15,354 nt of DNA from JBCDCB01 sp039182735. GTDB lineage: Bacteria; Planctomycetota; Phycisphaerae; Phycisphaerales; UBA1924. The position numbers and the translations under genes are program-made. Below the pieces are notes generated by a model. The model worked only from the letters and a program-made list of their open reading frames with translations, did no database searches and had not been told where the DNA came from. The stretch is taken from positions 1 through 15,354 of the forward strand of contig JBCDCB010000052.1 in assembly GCA_039182735.1 (NCBI GenBank). Reading direction: 5' to 3'. Shown piece after piece: positions 1 through 6,627 of the stretch. The number at the start of each line of letters is the position of its first letter. Positions within the stretch are counted from its first letter, which is position 1.

Positions 1-212
1 GCATCGAGCCCCAGCGCGGGCGTGACGGCGGCGCGCGACACGCTCGTGACGCTCAACCCGGACGGCACGAACCCGATGCCGAGCGAGGTGCGCGCGGACG
101 CGTATCAGAAGGCGATCGCGGACGCGAAGCGGTCCACCGGGTTCGTGCCGTCCGGGTTGAGCGTCACGAGCGTGTCGCGCGCCGCCGTCACGCCCGCGCT
201 GGGGCTCGATGC
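1..212. repeat. 75-bp perfect inverted repeat (arms 1-75 and 138-212)
   Basis: Bases 1-75 are the exact reverse complement of 138-212, separated by a 62-bp spacer (76-137). Both arms encode the same stretch of a lipoprotein in the same reading frame: arm 1 on the plus strand and arm 2 on the minus strand. Beyond the arms the two copies diverge at once. The plus copy runs on as plausible protein (PMPSEVRADAYQKAIADAKR), while the minus copy runs into the reverse complement of that spacer and stops. This is the signature of a fold-back chimera at a contig end rather than a biological repeat, although a true inverted duplication cannot be excluded from sequence alone. Confidence 0.9.
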
Positions 213-290
213 CTCATCGCACCCCGCGACGAGCAGCAGGCACGCCGCCGTCAGCACCGGCACACATCGCATGTCGTTCTCGCGTCTCAT
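105..290 (-). pseudogene. Truncated small lipoprotein, cut by the inverted repeat
   Basis: The minus-strand reading frame starts MRRENDMRCVPVLTAACLL and reaches a lipobox LVAGC with the lipidated Cys at residue 24, so the product is an exported, membrane-anchored lipoprotein. An in-frame ATG at 272 is an alternative start that places the Cys at residue 18. The authentic sequence holds only down to about position 138. The ten residues after GTNP are read from the fold-back and end in a stop at 105. The natural continuation appears in the opposite arm on the plus strand (up to about 132), giving a protein of at least about 70 residues with a helical, charged tail. I do not recognise the family. 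It lies 82 bp downstream of the CX4CH gene on the same strand and could be co-transcribed with it. The break is probably technical rather than a real pseudogene. Confidence 0.6.
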
Positions 291-372
291 TATCGCTCTC
301 GCACTCGAAGCTGAACCCACTCGTCGCCCACACAGGGGCCGGGGAGTCTACCGCCCGCCCCGCCCGATCGCA

Positions 373-1785
373 TCACCGCTCCAGCGGATCCTCCGTCGGC
401 GTCGGGACCGCTTCGCCGACCCGCCGAGGCGGGTACTGGATCGGGTACTCCGGACGGGGGCGGTACATCGATTCGATCCATCGCACCGCGTCCTCGAACC
501 TGCGATCCCCACGCGTACGGAAAGCGGGTCGCCACCCCTCCACGCGCGGATGCGGCGTCGAGGAGTCGTACGCCGGCAACCCCAGCTGCAGCAGCGGCGA
601 CTCCATCGGGCTCGCGTAGTCGATCAGCGGTGTCCCGTCCGCGAGCTCGTAGCGATCCATGATCAGGAAGTTCGTGTACACGCTCGCGTCGCTCCGCGGG
701 TGGCGATTCGTGAGCTGGAAGCTGCCCCCCGCCGGCCCGCCGTGGCACCGCGTCGTCGCGCAGTTGTTGATCAGCCACGTCACGTGTACGCGATCGCGGA
801 ACAGCTCCATGTTCGCGGGCTGCCCCTGCACACGCACACGCCCGTACAACTCCCGCGCCCGCACGCGGAACATGATCTCCAGCACCTCCGCGGGCGCCTT
901 GCCGAAGAACGCCGCCCGTCCCTCCTTGCTTGTCGGGATCAGCGGGTGCGACGCGTGCGTCGCCAGCAGTTCCTGCACCGTTTCCCGCTCCACCGTCATC
1001 GCCGGCGGATTCTCGAGATCAAGTTCGTACACCTTGATCAGGTTGATCGCCCGCTCGCCCAGCAGCGGGAACGCGTCGGGCTTCGGCCTCGGGCGGAACG
1101 ACGACTCATCCCGATCCTCGGCGCGCCGACCGCGCCGTTCTTCGCGCTCGCTCGCGCGCTGCAGCAACTCGATCTGCTCACGCACCTCGGTGCGCAGGCG
1201 GATCGCGTCCCCGTTGGTGTCGTCCACCTCGAGCAGGCGCGTCACCTCGCTCAGCGCCTCGGGCAGCAGGCCCTCGCGCTGGCACCACTGCGCCAGTGCG
1301 AAGAGCCGCTCGGAATCCCTCGGGTCGATGATCCCGCGCAGACGCTGGTAGCGTTCCATCGCGGACGGGATGCGCGAGATCTGCGCCAGGTCGCCCCGCC
1401 GGATCCGCACGGTGACCCCGCTGATCGTGATATCGATGTGGACGTCATCGCTCGCCGCGAGTTCGCCGCGGACCGCCGTGCCGTCCCGGTACTCCACGCG
1501 GACCAGGTCCCCCACCGCCGGCTCGCGCCCCTCGTCGGCGCGACGGATCGCCCGATCGAGCTCTTCGATCGTCGGCGGCTCTGGCTCGCGTTCAAAGACT
1601 TTTTCTTCGACTCCTTCTTCTGGGAGTGGCCCAGCGGGCTCGCCTTCCGAGGGTGCCTCTGCCTGCTCGATCGCGGGCACGGACACCGGCTCGGTCTCGG
1701 GCGGTCTGTCCTGCGCAGCCGATGCGGCGGCCAAGGCCGCCCACAGCAACGCGCAAGTCGTGATGAAACCGATGCTTCTGACCAC
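373..1785 (-). CDS. Secreted protein with Sm/SH3-like barrel and C-terminal cytochrome-c-like CX4CH domain
   Basis: A GTG at 1785 is chosen because AAAGGG lies 5 nt upstream and the product then begins with a clean signal peptide (basic VRS, hydrophobic core to about residue 24, then SAAQD). A GTG at 1818 would add 11 residues. The product is about 470 aa. In order it has the signal peptide, an acidic Pro/Glu-rich linker (about 25-75), a small beta-barrel-like segment (about 90-140, VRVEYRDGTAVRGEL), a TPR-like helical stretch (about 150-195), and a charged Arg/Glu linker. The C-terminal domain holds C342-X4-C347-H348, followed by an NFLIMDRY...P..S.LLQLGLP pattern and a final WI motif. That pattern resembles the cytochrome-c-like domains common in planctomycete secreted proteins, but with CX4CH instead of CXXCH. 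Covalent heme attachment is inference. The function is unknown. Confidence 0.8.
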   Translation of the reverse strand: MVRSIGFITTCALLWAALAAASAAQDRPPETEPVSVPAIEQAEAPSEGEPAGPLPEEGVEEKVFEREPEPPTIEELDRAIRRADEGREPAVGDLVRVEYRDGTAVRGELAASDDVHIDITISGVTVRIRRGDLAQISRIPSAMERYQRLRGIIDPRDSERLFALAQWCQREGLLPEALSEVTRLLEVDDTNGDAIRLRTEVREQIELLQRASEREERRGRRAEDRDESSFRPRPKPDAFPLLGERAINLIKVYELDLENPPAMTVERETVQELLATHASHPLIPTSKEGRAAFFGKAPAEVLEIMFRVRARELYGRVRVQGQPANMELFRDRVHVTWLINNCATTRCHGGPAGGSFQLTNRHPRSDASVYTNFLIMDRYELADGTPLIDYASPMESPLLQLGLPAYDSSTPHPRVEGWRPAFRTRGDRRFEDAVRWIESMYRPRPEYPIQYPPRRVGEAVPTPTEDPLER

Positions 1786-1889
1786 ACAAACCCTTTCAAG
1801 ACCCGAGCGGGCGGGCACCCATCAGGGGTTCCAGACGCCGATTGCGGCCCTCGGTGCCCCGCGACAACCCGCACGCCCGTCAGAAATCA

Positions 1890-1928
1890 CCAAGATTCAC
1901 TTGGAGGTCGTCCGGTTTCGGATATACT
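1890..1928 (+). promoter_or_regulatory. Candidate promoter with overlapping dyad, upstream of a short sRNA
   Basis: The -35-like TTGGAG (1901-1906) and -10-like TATACT (1923-1928) are 16 bp apart on the plus strand, with no protein gene following. A dyad CCAAG-N5-CTTGG (1890-1904) overlaps the -35 and would suit a repressor or activator. The -10 context (TTTCGGATATACT) resembles that of the second promoter near 14942. Confidence 0.45.
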
Positions 1929-1934
1929 ACTCCC

Positions 1935-1988
1935 GACGTGTTTCTTCCCTCCTACCCACAGTGCTTCCCCCGGTGCTGTGGGTTTTTT
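1935..1988 (+). ncRNA. Candidate short C-rich small RNA (about 54 nt)
   Basis: The predicted start is about 7 nt after the -10 (near 1935), and the end is set by the terminator T-run at 1983-1988. The 5' part is unpaired and pyrimidine-rich and contains CCCTCCT (1947-1953), which is complementary to a Shine-Dalgarno AGGAGGG. The terminator loop TTCCCCCG (1965-1972) is also C-rich. Small RNAs with exposed C-rich motifs that block ribosome binding sites are well known in Firmicutes; applying that role here is inference. The locus lies between two minus-strand genes and is antisense to neither coding region. No known RNA family is recognised. Confidence 0.4.
1955..1988 (+). terminator. Rho-independent terminator
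   Basis: A stem CCCACAG/CTGTGGG (1955-1961 with 1976-1982) is extended inward by TGC/GTG pairs including wobbles. It closes an 8-nt C-rich loop and is followed directly by six T (1983-1988). The T-run is on the plus strand only, so it does not serve the minus-strand lipoprotein gene that ends at 2046. Confidence 0.75.
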
Positions 1989-2045
1989 CTGCACTGAGGC
2001 TTCCCCACCTCACTCGCAGCCTAAGATCTCCGACAGCGTTCGGCG

Positions 2046-2477
2046 CTAGGCGTCGGGGTCGTCCTGTCCGATCGTGAATCCGATCAACTCACCGCCCGAC
2101 TCAAGCTCCACCAGCACGAGCCGCGACGGAGGCTCCGTCGCAAAGAAGCCCCCGGCGCGGAACCGGTCGCCGAACTCGTTCTCGAACAGGTTCAGCGGCA
2201 GCGTTCGGCTCTGCCCAACCGCCGTCTCGCCGATCTCGTACCCGAACTGCCCGTTCACCCACAGCCGCCCCGCGGGCAGCGTGTTTGGCGTGGTGTTCGA
2301 GAACGTCAGCTTCGCCGCCTGACGGAACACCTGGATGTTCACGCTCCGGCTTTCGAGAGGCGGGTCGGCGTAGGTCGCGCCGCGTCCCAGCGCATCCCGC
2401 GTGGCGCCCTGGCATCCGGGCAACGCCAGGAGCGACGCGAGCAGCAGCAGGCACAGCATCGGCTTCGATGGGTTCAT
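2046..2477 (-). CDS. Small lipoprotein of unknown function (YcfL-like size and layout)
   Basis: The protein is 143 aa and begins MNPSKPMLCLLLLASLLALPGC. The lipobox LPGC puts the lipidated Cys at residue 22. The mature part is a beta-rich domain (VNIQVFRQAAKLTFSNTTPN, then LWVNGQFGYEI, RTLPLNLFENEFGDRF and LVLVELESGGELIGFTI). It reads like a small immunoglobulin-like periplasmic domain, with alternating strands and no catalytic motif. No Shine-Dalgarno precedes the ATG, and an in-frame Met at residue 7 is an alternative start. Its start is only 18 bp from the divergent dus start, so its promoter must lie inside that gene or the dus start is further downstream. The size comparison is loose; I assign no function. 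Confidence 0.8.
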   Translation of the reverse strand: MNPSKPMLCLLLLASLLALPGCQGATRDALGRGATYADPPLESRSVNIQVFRQAAKLTFSNTTPNTLPAGRLWVNGQFGYEIGETAVGQSRTLPLNLFENEFGDRFRAGGFFATEPPSRLVLVELESGGELIGFTIGQDDPDA

Positions 2478-2495
2478 GCGCGTATCGTCGCCGCG

Positions 2496-3740
2496 ATGAG
2501 CTGCGAGAGCAACAGCAAGAACGCGACGCCCCCGACGCCGGGCATCGCGCCGGGCGTCGAGCTCATCGACCCCGCCGAGGTCGCGCGCCGGCACACCATG
2601 GATCCGCGCGTCACCGCCCTGCTCCCGGAGTTCGATGCGCCCTTCTTCCAGGCCGGGCTCGCGGGATATTCCGATGCCGCCATGCGCATCATCGCGCGCC
2701 GTCACGGCTGCCCGATGTGCGTCACCGAGGCCCTTCTCGATCGCACCCTGCTCGGCGGGGGCAAGGGCTTTGCCAAGGCCGACCTCGGGGAGATCGCCGA
2801 CAACGTGCCCGGCGGCAGCGAGGACCAGCCCCTCTCCGGGCAAATCATGGGCAGCGACCCGGATGAGATGGCCGCCGCCGCCGTCAAGATGGTCGAACAG
2901 GCTCAGCGCCACGCGAATGACTACCGCCGGCTCGCGCGCGAAGGCGTGGACGCCGCGCCCGCGCACGCACGCGGCGTGCGCACGCCCACGGATGATGTGC
3001 CGCGCTTTGCGACCATCGACGTCAACCTCGCCTGCCCCGTCAAGAAGATCAAAGCCAAGGCTCGCGGCGGGCACTGGCTCCGCGAACCCGACGGCGCCAT
3101 CGACATCCTCCGCGCCGTGCGTGAAGCCCTCCCGACCGATGTCCTCGCCACGCTCAAGATCCGCCGCGGCAGCGACGACTCGCCCGAAGCCGAACGCAAC
3201 TTCTTCCGCATCTTCGACGCCGCCTACGAACTCGGGTACGCGTGGGCCACCGTCCACGGGCGAACCGTCGAGCAGAAGTACGTCGGCCCCTCCAGGTGGA
3301 CCTTCCTCCGCGACCTCTGCGCGAGCCGACCCGACCGCCCCGTCTTCGGCTCGGGCGACATCTGGTCCGCGAGCGACATCTTCCCCATGATCGCGTACAC
3401 CGGGGTCAGCGCCGTGAGCGTCGCGCGCGGGTGCATCGGCAACCCGTGGGTCTTCCGTCAGGCCCGCGACATGATCGCCGGTCGCGTCCCCGCGCCCCCC
3501 ACCATCGACGAGCAGCGCGACGTGCTGATGCAGCACTTCCAGCTCTCCGTCGCCGTCAACGGCGAGCGCAGCGCCGGCCTCCTCATGCGCAAGTTCGGGA
3601 TCCGCTTCTCCGCGCACCACCCGAACTCGGAAGACGTGCGCCGGCGCTTCATCGCCTGCTCAACGACCGACGAGTGGCGCGCCGTCCTCGAAGACCATTA
3701 CGCGCCGAGCGCCCCCGCCGAATCGCGGGTGCCCGCGTGA
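2496..3740 (+). CDS. dus: tRNA-dihydrouridine synthase (DusB-like)
   Basis: This FMN-dependent enzyme reduces uridine to dihydrouridine in tRNA D-loops using NADPH. The 414-aa product has the family landmarks in order: PFFQAGLAGYSDAAMR (FMN barrel entry, about 50-65), the SGQIMGSDPDEM strand, IDVNLACPVKK with catalytic Cys180, LKIRRG (FMN-binding Lys), VHGRT, a GSGDIWS loop, and VSVARGCIGNPWVF with the phosphate-binding region. The C-terminal helical tRNA-binding domain includes MRKFGIRFS. It is longer than the usual 320-350 aa because of an N-terminal tail of about 45 residues and an insertion of about 33 residues just before the catalytic loop. ACP replaces the usual GCP. The start at 2496 lacks a ribosome site; ATG 2598 (MDPRVTALLPEF) also keeps the whole fold. 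It overlaps the permease by 4 bp. Confidence 0.92.
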   Translation: MSCESNSKNATPPTPGIAPGVELIDPAEVARRHTMDPRVTALLPEFDAPFFQAGLAGYSDAAMRIIARRHGCPMCVTEALLDRTLLGGGKGFAKADLGEIADNVPGGSEDQPLSGQIMGSDPDEMAAAAVKMVEQAQRHANDYRRLAREGVDAAPAHARGVRTPTDDVPRFATIDVNLACPVKKIKAKARGGHWLREPDGAIDILRAVREALPTDVLATLKIRRGSDDSPEAERNFFRIFDAAYELGYAWATVHGRTVEQKYVGPSRWTFLRDLCASRPDRPVFGSGDIWSASDIFPMIAYTGVSAVSVARGCIGNPWVFRQARDMIAGRVPAPPTIDEQRDVLMQHFQLSVAVNGERSAGLLMRKFGIRFSAHHPNSEDVRRRFIACSTTDEWRAVLEDHYAPSAPAESRVPA

Positions 3741-4756
3741 ACGACTCGGACACGCCCTCGGGCTTCGGCACGCTCGAGGGCGCCGCCGCCGTCGTTTTCA
3801 CGCTCGTCGGCTGGTCCTCCGTCCCTCTTTTCCTCAAGCACTTCTCGCACTCGATCGACGCGTGGACAAGCAACGGCTGGCGCTACGCCTTCGCCGCCCT
3901 GCTCTGGCTGCCTGTCATCCTCCTGCACACCAAACGCCGCACGCTCCCGCAGGGCATCTACCGCGCCGCGCTCCTCCCGAGCGCCTTCAACATCGTCGGG
4001 CAGGTGTGCTTTACCTCCGCGCACTACCTGATCGACCCCGGGTTGCTGACGTTCGGGCTGCGCGTACACATTGTGTTTGTAGCGATCGGTGCGCTGCTGC
4101 TCTTCCCCGCCGAGCGGCGCGTGATCAAGTCGCTCGGGTTCATCGCGGGCGCCGTGCTCGTCATGGGCGGGACGATGGCCACGATCCTGCTCGGCTCCGG
4201 GCTGGGGGGCGGCGCGACCGTCGGGGGCGTCGCGCTCGCCATCGCCTCGGGCCTGCTCTTTGCCTGCTACGGGCTCAGCGTCCGGCGCTGCATGATCGGC
4301 TACCCATCGCTCACGTCTTTCGCTGTTATCAGCCAGTACACCGCCGCGGGCATGCTCCTGCTCATGGTCACGCTCGGCGAGCGCGCGGGCCTGACCGCGC
4401 TCGATCTCCCGCTCTCGCAGTTCGGGCTCCTGCTGCTCTCGGCACTCATCGGCATCGCGCTCGGGCACGTCGCGTACTACATCTCGATCGACCGCCTCGG
4501 CGTCGCCGTCTCGTCTGGCGTCATCCAACTGCAGCCCTTCTTCGTCTCGCTCGGATCGCTCTGGCTCTTCGGCGAGACGCTCAGCACCGGACAGTGGTCG
4601 GGCGGTGCCGTCGCCATCGCCGGCGCGATCGTCATGCTCTGGACGCAGCACACACTCGCGCAGCGCGATAAGCGCTCGCGCGCCGCCGGCGCACTCGAAG
4701 AACTGCCCGTCGATCACGTCGCCGCGGCGAGCGAGGCCGAACGCGACCCGCGCTAG
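3737..4756 (+). CDS. DMT-superfamily permease (EamA family)
   Basis: The 339-aa integral membrane protein has about ten hydrophobic segments in two EamA halves. The first begins near AAAVVFTLVGWSSVPLFL and the second near VGGVALAIASGLLFACYGL. The late signature GVIQLQPFFVSLGSLWLFGE is typical of the drug/metabolite transporter group (amino acid, nucleotide or metabolite exporters). The substrate cannot be read from sequence. The GTG start at 3737 overlaps the dus stop as GTGA, implying translational coupling; no ATG start fits before the first membrane segment. The C-terminal tail of about 30 residues is hydrophilic. The stop TAG shares CTAG with the opposing endonuclease stop. Confidence 0.88.
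   Translation: MNDSDTPSGFGTLEGAAAVVFTLVGWSSVPLFLKHFSHSIDAWTSNGWRYAFAALLWLPVILLHTKRRTLPQGIYRAALLPSAFNIVGQVCFTSAHYLIDPGLLTFGLRVHIVFVAIGALLLFPAERRVIKSLGFIAGAVLVMGGTMATILLGSGLGGGATVGGVALAIASGLLFACYGLSVRRCMIGYPSLTSFAVISQYTAAGMLLLMVTLGERAGLTALDLPLSQFGLLLLSALIGIALGHVAYYISIDRLGVAVSSGVIQLQPFFVSLGSLWLFGETLSTGQWSGGAVAIAGAIVMLWTQHTLAQRDKRSRAAGALEELPVDHVAAASEAERDPR
4753..4756. other. Shared CTAG: overlapping stop codons of convergent genes
   Basis: The palindrome CTAG supplies TAG to the permease (4754-4756, plus) and TAG to the endonuclease (4753-4755, minus). No terminator hairpin is seen around it, so read-through antisense transcription into either gene is likely. Confidence 0.95.
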
Positions 4757-6411
4757 ACGCCCGCGCCGAGGTTCGACACCACGAACGTGATATCCGCAAC
4801 GTCGGTCTGCCCGTCGCCGTCGGCGTCGCCCGGGGTGCCGATCGCACCGAGCGCACCGGCACCCAGGTTTGACACCACGAACGTGATGTCCGCGACATCG
4901 GTCTGCCCGTCGCCATCCACGTCGCCGGGCACGGCGTCGCTGACGATCTGCACCGCGACGTTCAGCGTGAGGTTGGGCGGGTTTGTCGCGCCGGGCAATG
5001 ATTGCTCGCGCGTGTCGATCACAAACGTCCCGCCAAGCTGGCCGAGCGTCGCGCTCGACGCCACGAGCAACTGCACGGAGCCGGGCACGCCCGTCTCGAC
5101 CGATCCGCTCGCGTCGAGCGAGAGTTCGGCATCGGCGCTCGAAGACATCAGCCCGTCCAGCACCAGGTCGGCGCGATCGAACGACCCGACCCGGTTGTAG
5201 ACGGGGATCTCGATGGTCGCCGGCAAGTCACCGATCTCGACATCCGCTTCGAAGTTCAGCGTGAACTGCGAGCTTGAGGGGTTCCACGATGGCGCCGCGA
5301 CGTCGAGCACAGAGGCGCTGAGCGTGATGACGTCGTCGCCGTCGGCGCTGCCCTGCCCGATGCCCGCAGTGGTAAGGTCTGTGTTGTCGATGGTGATGGT
5401 CCCGCTCACCGCGCCGAGCCCGGCGGCGCTGAACCCGAAGTCGATCAGTGCAGACCCGTTGCCCGACGTGAACGCCCGCGCGAGCCCGTCGTCGAAGCTC
5501 GACGTCACGCCGCTGCCGGCGGTCACCGTGTACGTCGTCGGCGTGCTGCCGGTCTTGAAGACCGACACCGAACCGCTCAGCGCGCCCCCACCGATCACCT
5601 CGCCCAGTTCGATCGTCGCGTTCGACGAGCCGTTGGCGAGCGGGCTTCCGACCGAGATCTGCGAGTCGTTATTGCCGGGGCCGAACACCGCCCACGCGAA
5701 CTCCGGGCGATCGACAAAGGGGTTGCGGTTGAACTGGTACAGATCGCCGATGCGATCGTTGCGCCGGCGTTCCGGCGTGTCGGGCAGGTTCGCGAAGTGC
5801 CACTCGAGCAGGTCGGCGAGATCGCCCATGTTGTTGCCGCTCGGGAACCCGTTCGAGAGTTCGAGATCCGTTGTCGAGCTGTCCGACCCGTCGTAGCGCA
5901 CCGCGGCGTAGAACATCGTCCGCGCCATCTCGCCGCGATCCTGCGACACGCCGAAGAGGCCCGGGTCCCAATACGCCGACGAGCTGTCGCCGAACGGCTC
6001 GTTCCCGCGCGAGCTGTTCACGCTCGGGTTGCACGGACGCAGCATGTGCAGGTCGGAGTTGTCGTGCCCGCTGCTGCCCACGCCCCGGCTGCGCGGCCAC
6101 GTGTGCTCGCGGTTCCACGTCGCGCCCGATGTCCACTGGCTCGGGATCGATTGCCCGCTGTAGATCAGGATGATGTTGTTCGGATCGTCCGGGTCCTCAT
6201 CGAGGTCCTGCAGGTCCACCCGCGCCTGGTCATAGCTGCGGAAGCTGTGGTTGTCGATGATGTTGTGCAGCTGATTCTTCAGCGCCACGCCCGTCCCCGT
6301 CGCGCTGCTGTAGTACCCCGCGGGCGGATCGAACCCGTCGTCCGCGGCGCCGCAAGCCACGGGCAGGGCGATCAACGACAGCATCACAGCGACAGCGCGA
6401 CGAACGGGCAT
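4753..6411 (-). CDS. Secreted endonuclease I family nuclease with C-terminal dockerin-like repeats
   Basis: The 552-aa protein opens with a signal peptide (MPVRRAVAVMLSLIALPVACGAADD). Residues about 30-240 match the endonuclease I/EndA-NucM family: WNREHTWPRSRG with catalytic His103, then DLHMLRPCNPSVNSSRGN and ERRRNDRIGDLYQFNRNPFVD. These extracellular metal-dependent enzymes cut DNA, and often RNA, without strong specificity. Residues about 250-490 form two beta-rich, low-complexity Ser/Gly/Thr domains of unknown role. The C-terminus carries two near-identical repeats, GDVDGDGQTDVADITFVVSN and GDADGDGQTDVADITFVVSN, which look like Ca-binding dockerin type I loops. AGGAG lies 9 nt before the ATG. 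The likely role is scavenging extracellular DNA for phosphate or nucleosides; surface attachment through the repeats is inference. Confidence 0.9.
   Translation of the reverse strand: MPVRRAVAVMLSLIALPVACGAADDGFDPPAGYYSSATGTGVALKNQLHNIIDNHSFRSYDQARVDLQDLDEDPDDPNNIILIYSGQSIPSQWTSGATWNREHTWPRSRGVGSSGHDNSDLHMLRPCNPSVNSSRGNEPFGDSSSAYWDPGLFGVSQDRGEMARTMFYAAVRYDGSDSSTTDLELSNGFPSGNNMGDLADLLEWHFANLPDTPERRRNDRIGDLYQFNRNPFVDRPEFAWAVFGPGNNDSQISVGSPLANGSSNATIELGEVIGGGALSGSVSVFKTGSTPTTYTVTAGSGVTSSFDDGLARAFTSGNGSALIDFGFSAAGLGAVSGTITIDNTDLTTAGIGQGSADGDDVITLSASVLDVAAPSWNPSSSQFTLNFEADVEIGDLPATIEIPVYNRVGSFDRADLVLDGLMSSSADAELSLDASGSVETGVPGSVQLLVASSATLGQLGGTFVIDTREQSLPGATNPPNLTLNVAVQIVSDAVPGDVDGDGQTDVADITFVVSNLGAGALGAIGTPGDADGDGQTDVADITFVVSNLGAGV
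4769..4929 (-). repeat. Tandem dockerin-like coding repeat (2 copies, 96-bp period)
   Basis: Two copies of about 65 bp (4769-4833 and 4865-4929) are offset by exactly 96 bp, or 32 codons, and encode nearly the same D-x-D-G-D-G-x-x-D loop with the helix DITFVVSNLGAG. Most differences are at third codon positions, which fits duplication followed by purifying selection. Confidence 0.85.
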
Positions 6412-6453
6412 GCTTCCAATCTCCTCAGGTCGGCCCTCTGGTCGGCCAAGTCC

Positions 6454-6474
6454 GGAGCGAACGCTCCAAGTCTA
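6454..6474 (-). promoter_or_regulatory. Operator-like dyad and possible -10 before the endonuclease gene
   Basis: A 14-bp dyad of GGAGCG and CGCTCC arms with a 2-bp centre (6454-6467) lies 42 bp before the endonuclease start. A TAGACT -10-like hexamer abuts it on the minus strand (6469-6474), so the dyad would cover the transcription start. The -35 match (TCTTCC at 17 bp) is weak. It could equally be a small hairpin in the 5' untranslated region. Confidence 0.35.
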
Positions 6475-6627
6475 CTCGCCAATCCGGCCCCGGAAGACTC
6501 CCACGCTCAATTCCATCACCCATCTTCGGGACCGCGCAACGTTCCGGTACCCACGAACCACCCGGACACGCCGACGCTCGGCAGATCGCTCGCCGGCGAG
6601 GTCCGCCGGGACACGCAAGCGGCGCGT

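Noticed and set aside
22..2049. Long plus-strand open frame of 675 codons
   Set aside because: It is antisense to the CX4CH secreted gene, is extremely Arg-rich, crosses the fold-back and shows no domain. It is a high-GC shadow frame.
2478..3620. N-terminal 380 residues of a minus-strand open frame ahead of the small lipoprotein
   Set aside because: It is antisense to dus with an Asp/Gly/Val-rich composition. The real protein begins at the Met before the lipoprotein signal.
4769..4929. CRISPR-like or tRNA T-loop repeat (GGTTCGA)
   Set aside because: It is two coding copies only, in frame with a 32-codon period, and is explained by dockerin-like repeats.
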